NCBI GenBank assembly: GCA_021151665.1
Contig: JAGKWW010000050.1
Location: forward strand, 1-17,039
Origin: Flavobacteriaceae bacterium
Lineage (GTDB): Bacteria; Bacteroidota; Bacteroidia; Flavobacteriales; Flavobacteriaceae
DNA length: 17,039 nt
Reading direction: 5' to 3'
Shown one piece after another: positions 7,417-14,064 of the stretch. The notes below the pieces were generated by a model that was not told the origin of the DNA, searched no databases, and worked only from the letters and a program-made list of their open reading frames with translations. Both the position numbers and the translations under genes were made by a program. How positions within the stretch are numbered: position 1 is the first letter of the stretch; every line of letters begins with the position of its first letter.

Positions 7417-7671
7417 ATGTCGAAACTCACCTTAAATATCAGCGATGATGTTATCGCCCGCGCGAAAGAATATGCAGCGAAACAGAACCGCAGCTTATCT
7501 TCGATTATTGAGTCGTTTCTAAAAAACATCACCGTGGACAAAGAAAAACTCGCAGAAGATTTCCCGATATCGCAATTTGTGAAAGACCTTTCGCTTCCGT
7601 CAAAATTACCGGCTGACTTCGATTATAAAAAGGAACTGGAAGGGCGTTATTCAAAAAAGTATAATCGATGA
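7417..7671 (+). CDS. Antitoxin, DUF6364-like, with ribbon-helix-helix-type N-terminus
   Basis: An 84-residue basic protein. The N-terminal half (KLTLNISDDVIARAKEYAA, then RSLSSIIESFL, about 3-36) has the beta-strand/helix/helix pattern of a ribbon-helix-helix DNA-binding domain and resembles the DUF6364 antitoxin family. The C-terminal part (about 40-84, with FPISQFVKDLSLPSKLP and DYKKELEGRY) is the likely toxin-binding tail. Its stop overlaps the start of the PIN gene by 4 bases (ATGA, 7668-7671), typical of toxin-antitoxin operons. Together with the repeats just upstream this suggests it represses its own promoter. DNA binding and neutralisation are inferred. Confidence 0.85.
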   Translation: MSKLTLNISDDVIARAKEYAAKQNRSLSSIIESFLKNITVDKEKLAEDFPISQFVKDLSLPSKLPADFDYKKELEGRYSKKYNR

Positions 7672-8078
7672 AAGTTTTTATCGATACGAATGTGATGATT
7701 GATGTCATAGGCTCTCGTGAACCCTTTTACGCGGATGCTGCAAAACTCTTTGCCCTTGCCGAGCACGGAGTTATTCAAATCGCTGCATCATCAATTTCTT
7801 ATGTAAACACTTTTTACGTCTTGCGAAAATACCATTCAGCTAAGCAGTTAAAAAGCGTACTTCAGAAAATGGGTACAATTTGCGCAATTGCTGCAGTTTC
7901 AGAGATGGACATTGATAAAGCACTTCTGTCTGACTTTGATGATTTCGAAGATGCTGTTCAGTATTACGCCGCGATACATGATCGAAGCGATGTCTTCGTC
8001 ACCCGAAATAAAAAAGACTTTAAGAATGCTGCACTCCCTGTCATGACTCCCTCAGAATTTATTGCGTCAATAAGCTAA
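7668..8078 (+). CDS. PIN-domain ribonuclease toxin (VapC-like)
   Basis: A 136-residue PIN domain. PIN toxins are Mg-dependent ribonucleases that cut tRNA or rRNA when not bound by their antitoxin. The acidic active-site residues are in place: D6 in FIDTNVMID, the FEDAVQYYAA motif (E94, D95) and VTRNKKDF (N114, D117), with MTPSEF at the end. Length is normal and nothing is disrupted, so the toxin should be active. The pair is AT-rich (21 of 60 G/C at 7801-7860, against 31 of 60 at 7141-7200 in tdk and 35 of 60 at 8461-8520 in murF-alr), suggesting acquisition. It ends 5 bases before murF-alr, so transcription from the toxin-antitoxin promoter probably reads into that essential gene. Confidence 0.88.
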   Translation: MKVFIDTNVMIDVIGSREPFYADAAKLFALAEHGVIQIAASSISYVNTFYVLRKYHSAKQLKSVLQKMGTICAIAAVSEMDIDKALLSDFDDFEDAVQYYAAIHDRSDVFVTRNKKDFKNAALPVMTPSEFIASIS

Positions 8079-8083
8079 CGACA

Positions 8084-10522
8084 ATGAGCATCCCCGTAAA
8101 CCAAATCACCACCGCCACACACGCAAGGTTTGAAGGCATTTTCCCCGATACCGAAATAGATAACGTATCCATCGACAGCCGTTCCCTTCAAAACAACAGC
8201 GGAACGCTTTTCTTTGCGCTAACCGGGCAGCACCGTGACGGGCATGGCTTCATTGCAGACCTTATAGGCAAGGGGGTTCAGAATTTTGTTGTTCAGCGCA
8301 TTCCCGACACAACCAAAGGGAAAGCTAATTTTTATATTGTGGACGATACGCTGAACGCGCTTCAGGATTTCGCTACATGGTATCGTAGCCGCTATACTTT
8401 TCCTGTGATAGCCATCACGGGCAGCAGCGGCAAGACCAACGTAAAAGAGTGGCTCAACTACCTGCTTAGCCCCGATTACAACATCATCCGCAGCCCCAAG
8501 AGCTACAACTCGCAGTCGGGCGTACCACTGTCGGTAATAAGCATTAATGACAGGCATAACCTGGGCATTTTCGAAGCAGGAATTTCGCTTCCGCATGAAA
8601 TGGAGAAGCTGGAACGAATTATCCGCCCGGATATTGGCATACTGACCAACATTGGTTCCGCCCATGATGAAGGTTTTGAAAGCCGGCAGCAAAAGATACA
8701 GGAAAAGCTAAAGCTGTTCAGGAATGTAAAAACGCTGATTCTTCAGAAAAATGAAGAAGTCGAAAACGAGCTGGAGTTTCAGACATCTGCTTTTACCTGG
8801 AGTTTTGAAGATGGGGCCGATGTAAAGATAACGCCTGTTTCCTCCGTAAGGTCTACCGAGCTACACGTGTATTATAAAAATGTCTTTTCGGTTACTATTC
8901 CTTTTGCCGATGCGCCCTCCATAGAAAATGCATGCAACTGTATCATGCTGATGCTGCACCTTGGCTACAATGCCGATGTGATCCGCGAACGCATGGCAGG
9001 CCTTTATCCTGTTGAAATGCGGCTGCAGGTAAAAACGGGCATCAACGGCTGCACGCTGATAGACGACAGCTATAACAATGACTACCAGTCGCTCAAAATC
9101 GCCCTCGACTTCCTCGAACAGCATAAAACCCATCAGAAAAAAACCGTAATCCTATCGGATGTATTCCAGAGCGGATTTGACACCGAAGTGCTTTACGCTA
9201 AAGTACAAAAACTGTTGATGGGCAATAATATTGGCAGGGTGATCGGGATAGGCGACGTTATCAGCCGCCAGCTGGCCGATTTTCCGGGATTCCTTCCGTT
9301 TCGCACCACGCAGGAATTTTTGGCACAATACAATGCTAACTCTTTTGAAGATGAAACGATCCTGATAAAGGGGGCGCGAAGCTTCCGGTTTGATGAGATC
9401 GTAGTGCTTCTTGAAGAGAAAACCCATGAAACGGTACTGGAAATCGACCTCAACGCTATTGTACACAACCTCGGTTTTTACCGCTCGCGCCTGAAACCCG
9501 GAACAAAGGTTATGGCTATGGTTAAGGCGTTTGGCTATGGAAGCGGCAGCTATGAGATCGCGAAGGTATTGGCTCACCATAAGGTTGATTATCTTGGTGT
9601 AGCATTTGCCGATGAGGGGATTGCGCTGCGCAATGCGGGCATTACTACACCCATCATCGTGATGAACCCCGAAAACAGCGCATTTGCTGCCATGGTGGCC
9701 TACAATCTTGAACCCGAAATTTACTCGGCACGCGAACTCAGAGCGTTTATTGCCCTCGCCCAGCAAAAGAACTTGTCCGGTTATCCGGTACATATTAAGC
9801 TTGACACCGGTATGCACCGCCTTGGCTTTATGGAACCCCAACTGGATGAGCTGATCGAACTTCTGCAGAATAACAACCTCATCTCCATAAAAAGTATCTT
9901 TTCCCATCTTTCATCAAGCGATGTACCGGAGTTTGCAGACTTCACGCGGGTACAGATAAAGAAATTTGACACCTGGTCGTCGCGGATAAAAACCGAACTG
10001 AACATTGCCCCTATCCGCCACATCCTGAACACATCGGGTGTATACCATTTTCCGGACGCCCAATATGACATGGTGCGTGTGGGTATCGGATTATACGGTG
10101 TGGGTAATGACTCTGCAGAGATGGCACAGTTGCAAAACGTTGGCACATTAAAAACGATCATTCTCCAGGTCAAGGATATTGAACGCGGTGAAAGCGTGGG
10201 CTACAGCAGGAGGTTCCGCGCCGAATTCCCCACCCGTATCGCTACGTTGCCTGTGGGATATGCCGACGGTATTTCGCGCGCCTGGGGCAACGGAAAAGGC
10301 TACGTTGTCATCAATGGAAAAAAGGCCCCTATCGTGGGCAGCATCTGCATGGATATGATGATGGTAAACGTAACGGACATCGTGTGCAGTGAGGGCGACC
10401 GCGCTGTTATTTTTGGGGAAGACCCGAAGGTGACTACCATTGCAGAAGCGATAGGAACCATTCCGTATGAGATTTTAACAGGTATTTCACAACGCGTGAA
10501 GCGGGTTTTCTTTAAAGAGTAG
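8084..10522 (+). CDS. murF-alr: Bifunctional UDP-MurNAc-tripeptide:D-Ala-D-Ala ligase / alanine racemase
   Basis: An 812-residue fusion known in Bacteroidota. The N-terminal half (about 1-445) is MurF, which ligates D-Ala-D-Ala to the UDP-MurNAc tripeptide in the cytoplasm. It shows DSRSL (31-35), the ATP loop ITGSSGKTNVKEW (111-123), an IDDSYNNDYQS motif in place of the usual DxYNANPxS (326-335), and the LIKGARSFRFD end (427-437). The C-terminal half (about 451-812) is a PLP-dependent alanine racemase, which makes D-Ala. It shows VMAMVKAFGYGSG with PLP lysine K481, IKLDTGMHRLGF (571-582), VRVGIGLYGV (664-673), the catalytic-tyrosine region VGYSRRF (Y707) and GSICMDMMMVNVTD (752-765). All key residues appear present. 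No dedicated promoter is evident in the 5-base gap after the toxin gene, so it relies on upstream transcription. Confidence 0.95.
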   Translation: MSIPVNQITTATHARFEGIFPDTEIDNVSIDSRSLQNNSGTLFFALTGQHRDGHGFIADLIGKGVQNFVVQRIPDTTKGKANFYIVDDTLNALQDFATWYRSRYTFPVIAITGSSGKTNVKEWLNYLLSPDYNIIRSPKSYNSQSGVPLSVISINDRHNLGIFEAGISLPHEMEKLERIIRPDIGILTNIGSAHDEGFESRQQKIQEKLKLFRNVKTLILQKNEEVENELEFQTSAFTWSFEDGADVKITPVSSVRSTELHVYYKNVFSVTIPFADAPSIENACNCIMLMLHLGYNADVIRERMAGLYPVEMRLQVKTGINGCTLIDDSYNNDYQSLKIALDFLEQHKTHQKKTVILSDVFQSGFDTEVLYAKVQKLLMGNNIGRVIGIGDVISRQLADFPGFLPFRTTQEFLAQYNANSFEDETILIKGARSFRFDEIVVLLEEKTHETVLEIDLNAIVHNLGFYRSRLKPGTKVMAMVKAFGYGSGSYEIAKVLAHHKVDYLGVAFADEGIALRNAGITTPIIVMNPENSAFAAMVAYNLEPEIYSARELRAFIALAQQKNLSGYPVHIKLDTGMHRLGFMEPQLDELIELLQNNNLISIKSIFSHLSSSDVPEFADFTRVQIKKFDTWSSRIKTELNIAPIRHILNTSGVYHFPDAQYDMVRVGIGLYGVGNDSAEMAQLQNVGTLKTIILQVKDIERGESVGYSRRFRAEFPTRIATLPVGYADGISRAWGNGKGYVVINGKKAPIVGSICMDMMMVNVTDIVCSEGDRAVIFGEDPKVTTIAEAIGTIPYEILTGISQRVKRVFFKE

Positions 10523-10535
10523 GCCAATTTTTGTA

Positions 10536-10557
10536 ACTTAGTGTTTCATGACTAAGT
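10536..10557 (+). repeat. Inverted repeat between murF-alr and mscL
   Basis: ACTTAGT (10536-10542), 8-base loop, ACTAAGT (10551-10557). A 7-bp AT-rich stem without a T-run, so it is a poor intrinsic terminator. It may be an mRNA-processing or leader hairpin 20 bases before the mscL start. Confidence 0.3.
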
Positions 10558-10577
10558 AAAACCAAAACCGATAGCTT

Positions 10578-10994
10578 ATGAGTTTCTTTAAAGAGTTCAA
10601 AGAATTTGCACTTAAGGGTAATGTCATAGATCTTGCCGTGGGTGTGGTGATAGGCGCAGCATTTAATGCTATTGTAAAATCACTCGTAGATGACATTATT
10701 ACCCCGCTGATCCTTACGCCACTGCTTGAACGCGCAGGGCTAAAAAATATCCAGGAACTAACCTGGGGCGCGGGCGTTAAATACGGCAACTTCCTTAGTA
10801 ATGTTCTTTCTTTTGTTATCGTTGCATTTTCCCTTTTCCTTATTGTGAAGCTCATTAATGCGATGCGCCGCAAACATGAAGAAACTCCCGCTGCTCCTCC
10901 CGCACCTACCAACGAGGAAAAACTGCTTATGGAAATTCGGGATGCTATAAAAAGCAGCAATGGTGCCAGGCCTTCAGCAGGCAGTAATTCATAA
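10578..10994 (+). CDS. mscL: Large-conductance mechanosensitive channel MscL
   Basis: A 138-residue inner-membrane protein that forms a pentameric pore and opens under membrane tension to release solutes on hypo-osmotic shock. The N-terminal amphipathic helix (FFKEFKEFALKGNVIDLAVG) and glycine-rich TM1 (about 16-42, VGVVIGAAFNAIVKSLVDDI) are typical. A short periplasmic loop (about 45-68), TM2 (about 71-96, NFLSNVLSFVIVAFSLFLIV) and the cytoplasmic helix (EEKLLMEIRDAIKS) follow. A Pro/Ala-rich linker (APPAPTNEEK) precedes the C-terminal helix. It lies 55 bases after murF-alr on the same strand and is probably in the same transcription unit. Confidence 0.96.
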   Translation: MSFFKEFKEFALKGNVIDLAVGVVIGAAFNAIVKSLVDDIITPLILTPLLERAGLKNIQELTWGAGVKYGNFLSNVLSFVIVAFSLFLIVKLINAMRRKHEETPAAPPAPTNEEKLLMEIRDAIKSSNGARPSAGSNS

Positions 10995-11016
10995 GCTGTA
11001 GTGAGATAAAAAGATT

Positions 11017-11032
11017 TTGCAGAATCCTGCAA
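11017..11032 (+). repeat. Small hairpin after mscL
   Basis: TTGCAG, loop AATC, CTGCAA: a 6-bp stem 22 bases downstream of the mscL stop. No T-run follows, so it is not a convincing intrinsic terminator. Confidence 0.25.
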
Positions 11033-11086
11033 CATCGTTCACGACTCCTACTCCTAACTTAAGCCTTTACATAATCGAAATAAAAA

Positions 11087-12163
11087 ATGACGATGGAAAG
11101 GAAAATGAAAGCTGCGCTAAAAACAACTGAGGGAACTTTTGAAATTGGAACGGCTGAAATGCCAAAGCTCTCGGGTCCCGACTGGGTTCTCGCGAAGATA
11201 AAAGCAACAGGCATCTGCGGGACCGACCTGCGCCACTGGAAGAAACACGAGCATGATCTGGAATGCAGGATTATGGGGCACGAAGTTTCGGGTGAAGTGG
11301 TAGAAGTCGGGCCGGCTGTGATCAACCTCAAGCCGGGAGACCGGGTGGTGATTGAAACCGTTTTGGGTGATGAAACCTGCGACTGGTGCAAGGTACAGCA
11401 ATATAATATCTGTCCGCACTTGTACCCCGTAAGAATGGATACGGTTTCGAGGTCGTTCGCTGCCTACATTGCAGCACCCGAGCATAAGATGTACCGGCTT
11501 CCTGACCATGTCACCTATGAGGAAGCTACGGTTTTAGATACACTTTCCGTTTGCCTGCATGCCATCCGGAAGAGCTCGATTAAAATTAACGATAAAGTAG
11601 TCGTCATTGGTGCAGGCCCTATAGGATTGGGGCAGCTGCAACTCGCCAAGGCCTATGGCTGCGACGTGGTTGTGACCGATGTGGTAGAGTCGTCACTACA
11701 AAAGGCAAAGGAACTTGGAGCCGACCTTGTGATCAACACCAAAGATACCGATGGTTCTGATGAGATAATGAAATTCACCAATCTCCGTGGCGCCGACATC
11801 GTATTTGAATGCGCCGGCGGGCCGTCCATGCCCGTTACGCTGCCACAGGCCACTAAGTATGTGCGCCGGGGAGGGGAGGTAGTTATTGTTGGAGGATTTG
11901 AAGAAGGCGAAACATCCATCCCTTTAGAGTGGCAGCGCATTCAGATGTCGGAGATAAAATTGATTCCAAGCGCGAGCTATGCGTATTGGGATATCTATCC
12001 GGAAATGCAGATCTGCCTGGACCTCGTGGCGAAGGGAAAACTTGATGCAAAAAAAATGATAACCCACAGCTTCCCGCTGGATAAGATCAATGAGGCTTTT
12101 GAAACAGCACACAACAAAGAAAAGACAGGCGCGATTTTTGTAGCCCTGACCGTAGAAGATTAG
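11087..12163 (+). CDS. Zinc-dependent medium-chain alcohol/polyol dehydrogenase
   Basis: A 358-residue medium-chain dehydrogenase/reductase, of the sorbitol/threonine/butanediol dehydrogenase type. It would oxidise a secondary alcohol or polyol with NAD. Catalytic zinc region: GICGTD (C44, D47) and GHEVSGEVVEVG (H65, E66). The structural zinc loop reads D95-x2-C98-x2-C101-x7-C109, with Asp replacing the usual first Cys; an acidic ligand here is known in some archaeal enzymes. Rossmann motif GAGPIG (175-180) is followed by D198 at the end of the second strand, indicating NAD rather than NADP. Substrate cannot be named from sequence. Three in-frame ATGs (11087, 11093, 11105) are possible. The third gives the family-like start MKAALKTTEG and follows a purine-rich AAAGGAAA, so it may be the true start. 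Base composition matches its neighbours. Confidence 0.88.
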   Translation: MTMERKMKAALKTTEGTFEIGTAEMPKLSGPDWVLAKIKATGICGTDLRHWKKHEHDLECRIMGHEVSGEVVEVGPAVINLKPGDRVVIETVLGDETCDWCKVQQYNICPHLYPVRMDTVSRSFAAYIAAPEHKMYRLPDHVTYEEATVLDTLSVCLHAIRKSSIKINDKVVVIGAGPIGLGQLQLAKAYGCDVVVTDVVESSLQKAKELGADLVINTKDTDGSDEIMKFTNLRGADIVFECAGGPSMPVTLPQATKYVRRGGEVVIVGGFEEGETSIPLEWQRIQMSEIKLIPSASYAYWDIYPEMQICLDLVAKGKLDAKKMITHSFPLDKINEAFETAHNKEKTGAIFVALTVED

Positions 12164-12200
12164 ACGTTTCCGCTACACTATATATTCTTATTATTCCTTA

Positions 12201-12230
12201 AACCGCCCAACCAGAGGCGGTTCTTTTTTT
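12201..12230 (+). terminator. Intrinsic terminator after the alcohol dehydrogenase
   Basis: AACCGCC (12201-12207), 8-base loop, GGCGGTT (12216-12222), then C and seven T. A perfect GC-rich 7-bp stem followed by a T-run, 37 bases past the stop codon. It ends the upstream unit before the asd promoter. Confidence 0.9.
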
Positions 12231-12246
12231 AGTGATATTTGTGGAA

Positions 12247-12275
12247 TTTGTGTCGGCACAATTTTCGTATTTTTG
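12247..12275 (+). promoter_or_regulatory. Promoter of asd
   Basis: TTTG (12247-12250), 17-base spacer, TATTTTTG (12268-12275). Both match the Bacteroidota -33/-7 consensus. The -7 ends 21 bases before the asd ATG, and the promoter lies just after a strong terminator. Confidence 0.75.
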
Positions 12276-12296
12276 ACATTCATTTAAACGTAAGAT

Positions 12297-13286
12297 ATGA
12301 AAGTCGCTGTTGTTGGAGCCACCGGAATGGTAGGCGAAGTGATGCTTAAAGTACTGGCAGAACGCAATTTCCCTGTAACCGAACTGATACCCGTAGCTTC
12401 GGAAAAGTCGGTTGGCAAAGAGATCACATTCAAAGGTAAAAGCTATAGTGTGGTAGGCCTTGAAACCGCCGTAGCCATGAAGCCGGAAATTGCTTTATTT
12501 TCTGCCGGAGGCGACACCTCAAAAGAGTGGGCACCAAAGTTTGCAGCAGCCGGAACAACAGTGATCGACAACTCAAGTGCATGGCGGATGGATCCGTCTA
12601 AAAAATTGGTGGTCCCGGAGATTAACGCGCAGGAGCTTACTAAGGATGATAAGATCATTGCCAACCCGAACTGCTCTACCATACAAATGGTATTAGCACT
12701 GGCCCCCCTTCATAAAAAGTATACGATCAAACGTGTAGTGGTATCAACTTATCAGTCGGTTACCGGTACCGGCGTAAAGGCAGTGAAACAGCTGGAGAAC
12801 GAGTACGCGGGTGTGCAGGGCGAGATGGCTTATAAGTACCCGATACACCGCAATGCGATTCCGCAGATCGACGTATTTGAGGAAAACGGCTATACGAAGG
12901 AAGAAATGAAAATGACCCGTGAAACCAAGAAGATCCTGGGCGATGATTCTATAAAAGTAACGGCCACTACCGTGCGCATCCCTACCGTGGGCGGACACAG
13001 CGAATCGGTTAACATTGAATTCGCGAATGATTTTGATGTAAATGACGTGCGTAGAATTCTGCATGAAACTCCCGGAATTACGCTTCAGGATAATATTGAC
13101 ACCTTTACCTATCCAATGCCGCTATATGCCGAGGGTAAGGATGATGTTTTCGTAGGGCGCATACGCCGCGACGAAAGCCAGCCGAACACGCTTCATATGT
13201 GGATCGTGGCTGACAACCTCCGCAAGGGCGCTGCAACTAACGCGGTGCAAATCGCTGAGTATCTTGTTGCGAACCAATTGGTATAA
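12297..13286 (+). CDS. asd: Aspartate-semialdehyde dehydrogenase
   Basis: A 329-residue enzyme that reduces aspartyl phosphate to aspartate semialdehyde with NADPH, the branch point to lysine/diaminopimelate, threonine and methionine. Visible: nucleotide loop VGATGMVGEVML (6-17), SAGGDTSKEW (69-78), the active-site ANPNCSTIQM with catalytic C126, STYQSVTGTG (150-159), VRIPTVGGHSESV with R227 and H234, and a C-terminal VADNLRKGAA. Length and motifs are normal for the family. It has its own promoter, an intrinsic terminator immediately after it and another before it, so it is a single-gene unit. Diaminopimelate supply links it functionally to murF-alr nearby. Confidence 0.96.
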   Translation: MKVAVVGATGMVGEVMLKVLAERNFPVTELIPVASEKSVGKEITFKGKSYSVVGLETAVAMKPEIALFSAGGDTSKEWAPKFAAAGTTVIDNSSAWRMDPSKKLVVPEINAQELTKDDKIIANPNCSTIQMVLALAPLHKKYTIKRVVVSTYQSVTGTGVKAVKQLENEYAGVQGEMAYKYPIHRNAIPQIDVFEENGYTKEEMKMTRETKKILGDDSIKVTATTVRIPTVGGHSESVNIEFANDFDVNDVRRILHETPGITLQDNIDTFTYPMPLYAEGKDDVFVGRIRRDESQPNTLHMWIVADNLRKGAATNAVQIAEYLVANQLV

Positions 13287-13305
13287 ACAAAATAAAACTA
13301 TATTT

Positions 13306-13340
13306 AAGCCTGTAACCACTCAATGGTTGCAGGTTTTTTT
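13306..13340 (+). terminator. Intrinsic terminator after asd
   Basis: CCTGTAACCA (13309-13318), 5-base loop, TGGTTGCAGG (13324-13333), then seven T (13334-13340). A 10-bp stem with a single T/G wobble pair. The T-run ends exactly at the base before the ATG of the next small gene. Confidence 0.9.
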
Positions 13341-13529
13341 ATGAAGAAACAATATAAACTCCTTATACTTTCCCTGATCCTGCTGGCAACAGGCTGTTTC
13401 GTGGAGGGAGTTGCTTTTGGCACTAAAGGCTTACCGGATTGGCTGGACTACCTGCTGCTCCCGGGAGGTATTGTTATTTTTATTGCCGGTGTTGTAACAT
13501 TTATACGGTCTATACGCACTAATAGCTAA
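13341..13529 (+). CDS. Small two-helix membrane protein
   Basis: A 62-residue hydrophobic protein that I do not recognise. It has a Lys-rich start (MKKQYK), a first membrane helix (about 7-27, LLILSLILLATGCF), a short loop (GTKGLPDW) and a second helix (about 38-56, LLPGGIVIFIAGVVTFI), ending in a basic tail (RSIRTN). LATGC (16-20) loosely resembles a lipobox, but the second helix suggests an integral membrane protein. A longer start at 13323 would lie inside the asd terminator stem and is unlikely. No separate promoter is visible and the ATG touches the terminator T-run, so expression would need read-through or initiation at the start codon itself. Confidence that it is a real gene is moderate. 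Confidence 0.6.
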   Translation: MKKQYKLLILSLILLATGCFVEGVAFGTKGLPDWLDYLLLPGGIVIFIAGVVTFIRSIRTNS

Positions 13530-13544
13530 AGAATCATAAATTTC

Positions 13545-13574
13545 TTGCAACAGGGATTATCTCCCTTACCTTTG
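13545..13574 (+). promoter_or_regulatory. Promoter of the His-rich gene
   Basis: TTG (13545-13547), 19-base spacer, TACCTTTG (13567-13574): both elements and their spacing fit the Bacteroidota consensus. Only 6 bases separate the -7 from ATG 13581, so the mRNA would be leaderless or nearly so. Confidence 0.75.
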
Positions 13575-13580
13575 CAAAAC

Positions 13581-13910
13581 ATGAAAAGACGGTTTGCCAT
13601 ATTCAACCTTGTGCTGATGGCCCTTGTATTGCTTACAACGGCAACGCAGTCTTTTCACGCCTTCAGCCATGGGCACGCCCACGAAAGGCATCATAAAGAA
13701 ACCAAACATGCACTTGTTTCTGCCGATGACAGCGAACACTGCAGCATCTGTGATTTCCACTTTGATTTCTTTACGGCGCCCGAAACATTTTGCCTGAGGC
13801 TCGACTTTTCTTTTCAGGCTATTCCCTACAGTTTTTCGGTAACCGAAGGCCGCGCCGCCTTTACCGGAAGCCTCTTTGCCCTAAGAGCGCCCCCTGCTTT
13901 CGTTAATTAG
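13581..13910 (+). CDS. His-rich membrane-anchored/periplasmic protein, putative metal binder
   Basis: A 109-residue protein with no family I can name. An N-terminal hydrophobic segment (about 7-22, IFNLVLMALVLLTTAT) acts as a signal peptide or membrane anchor. A His-rich stretch follows (25-43, with H26, H30, H32, H34, H37, H38, H43), then an HCxxCxxH motif (H53, C54, C57, H60) in an aromatic context (DFHFDFF). This layout suggests binding of zinc, copper or a similar metal outside the cytoplasm. It recalls small DUF2946-type proteins with CxxC motifs found beside metal TonB receptors in proteobacteria, but that is analogy. A TTG-initiated longer frame from 13545 is rejected because that TTG is the promoter -33 element. 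The TonB-dependent receptor follows 154 bases downstream. Confidence 0.78.
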   Translation: MKRRFAIFNLVLMALVLLTTATQSFHAFSHGHAHERHHKETKHALVSADDSEHCSICDFHFDFFTAPETFCLRLDFSFQAIPYSFSVTEGRAAFTGSLFALRAPPAFVN

Positions 13911-14064
13911 TAATTATTGGCGGAGATCCGCAGAGATGGCACAAAGACTCGCAGAGTTTAGCTGTGATTCTTTGACACTATCTTACCCATGCTCATGCAT
14001 TTTCCAAACTTAGTTACCCGTTCGCTCATTGCGCCGGGCATCGCTAATTAACAGAAACATCCCA
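13911..14064 (+). other. Leader region between the His-rich gene and the TonB receptor
   Basis: 154 bases without a gene. It holds GCGG-AGAT-CCGC (13920-13931), a small perfect inverted repeat, and two copies of CGCAGAG (13929-13935 and 13950-13956) 21 bases apart. It also has a tandem CATGCT/CATGCA near 13990-14000. No TAnnTTTG element was found, so the receptor may be read from the upstream promoter. The CGCAGAG repeats could be a regulator site or remains of a dispersed repeat. Confidence 0.35.

Noticed and set aside
13323..13340. Upstream ATG extending the small membrane protein
   Set aside because: The ATG overlaps the loop and right arm of the asd terminator, and the extra residues add nothing family-like. 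ATG 13341 is a better start.
13545..13580. TTG start extending the His-rich protein by 12 residues
   Set aside because: This TTG is the -33 element of a consensus promoter whose -7 lies just before ATG 13581.
14029..14064. TTG start extending the TonB receptor
   Set aside because: The extension puts polar residues before a standard signal peptide. ATG 14065 starts the signal peptide cleanly.
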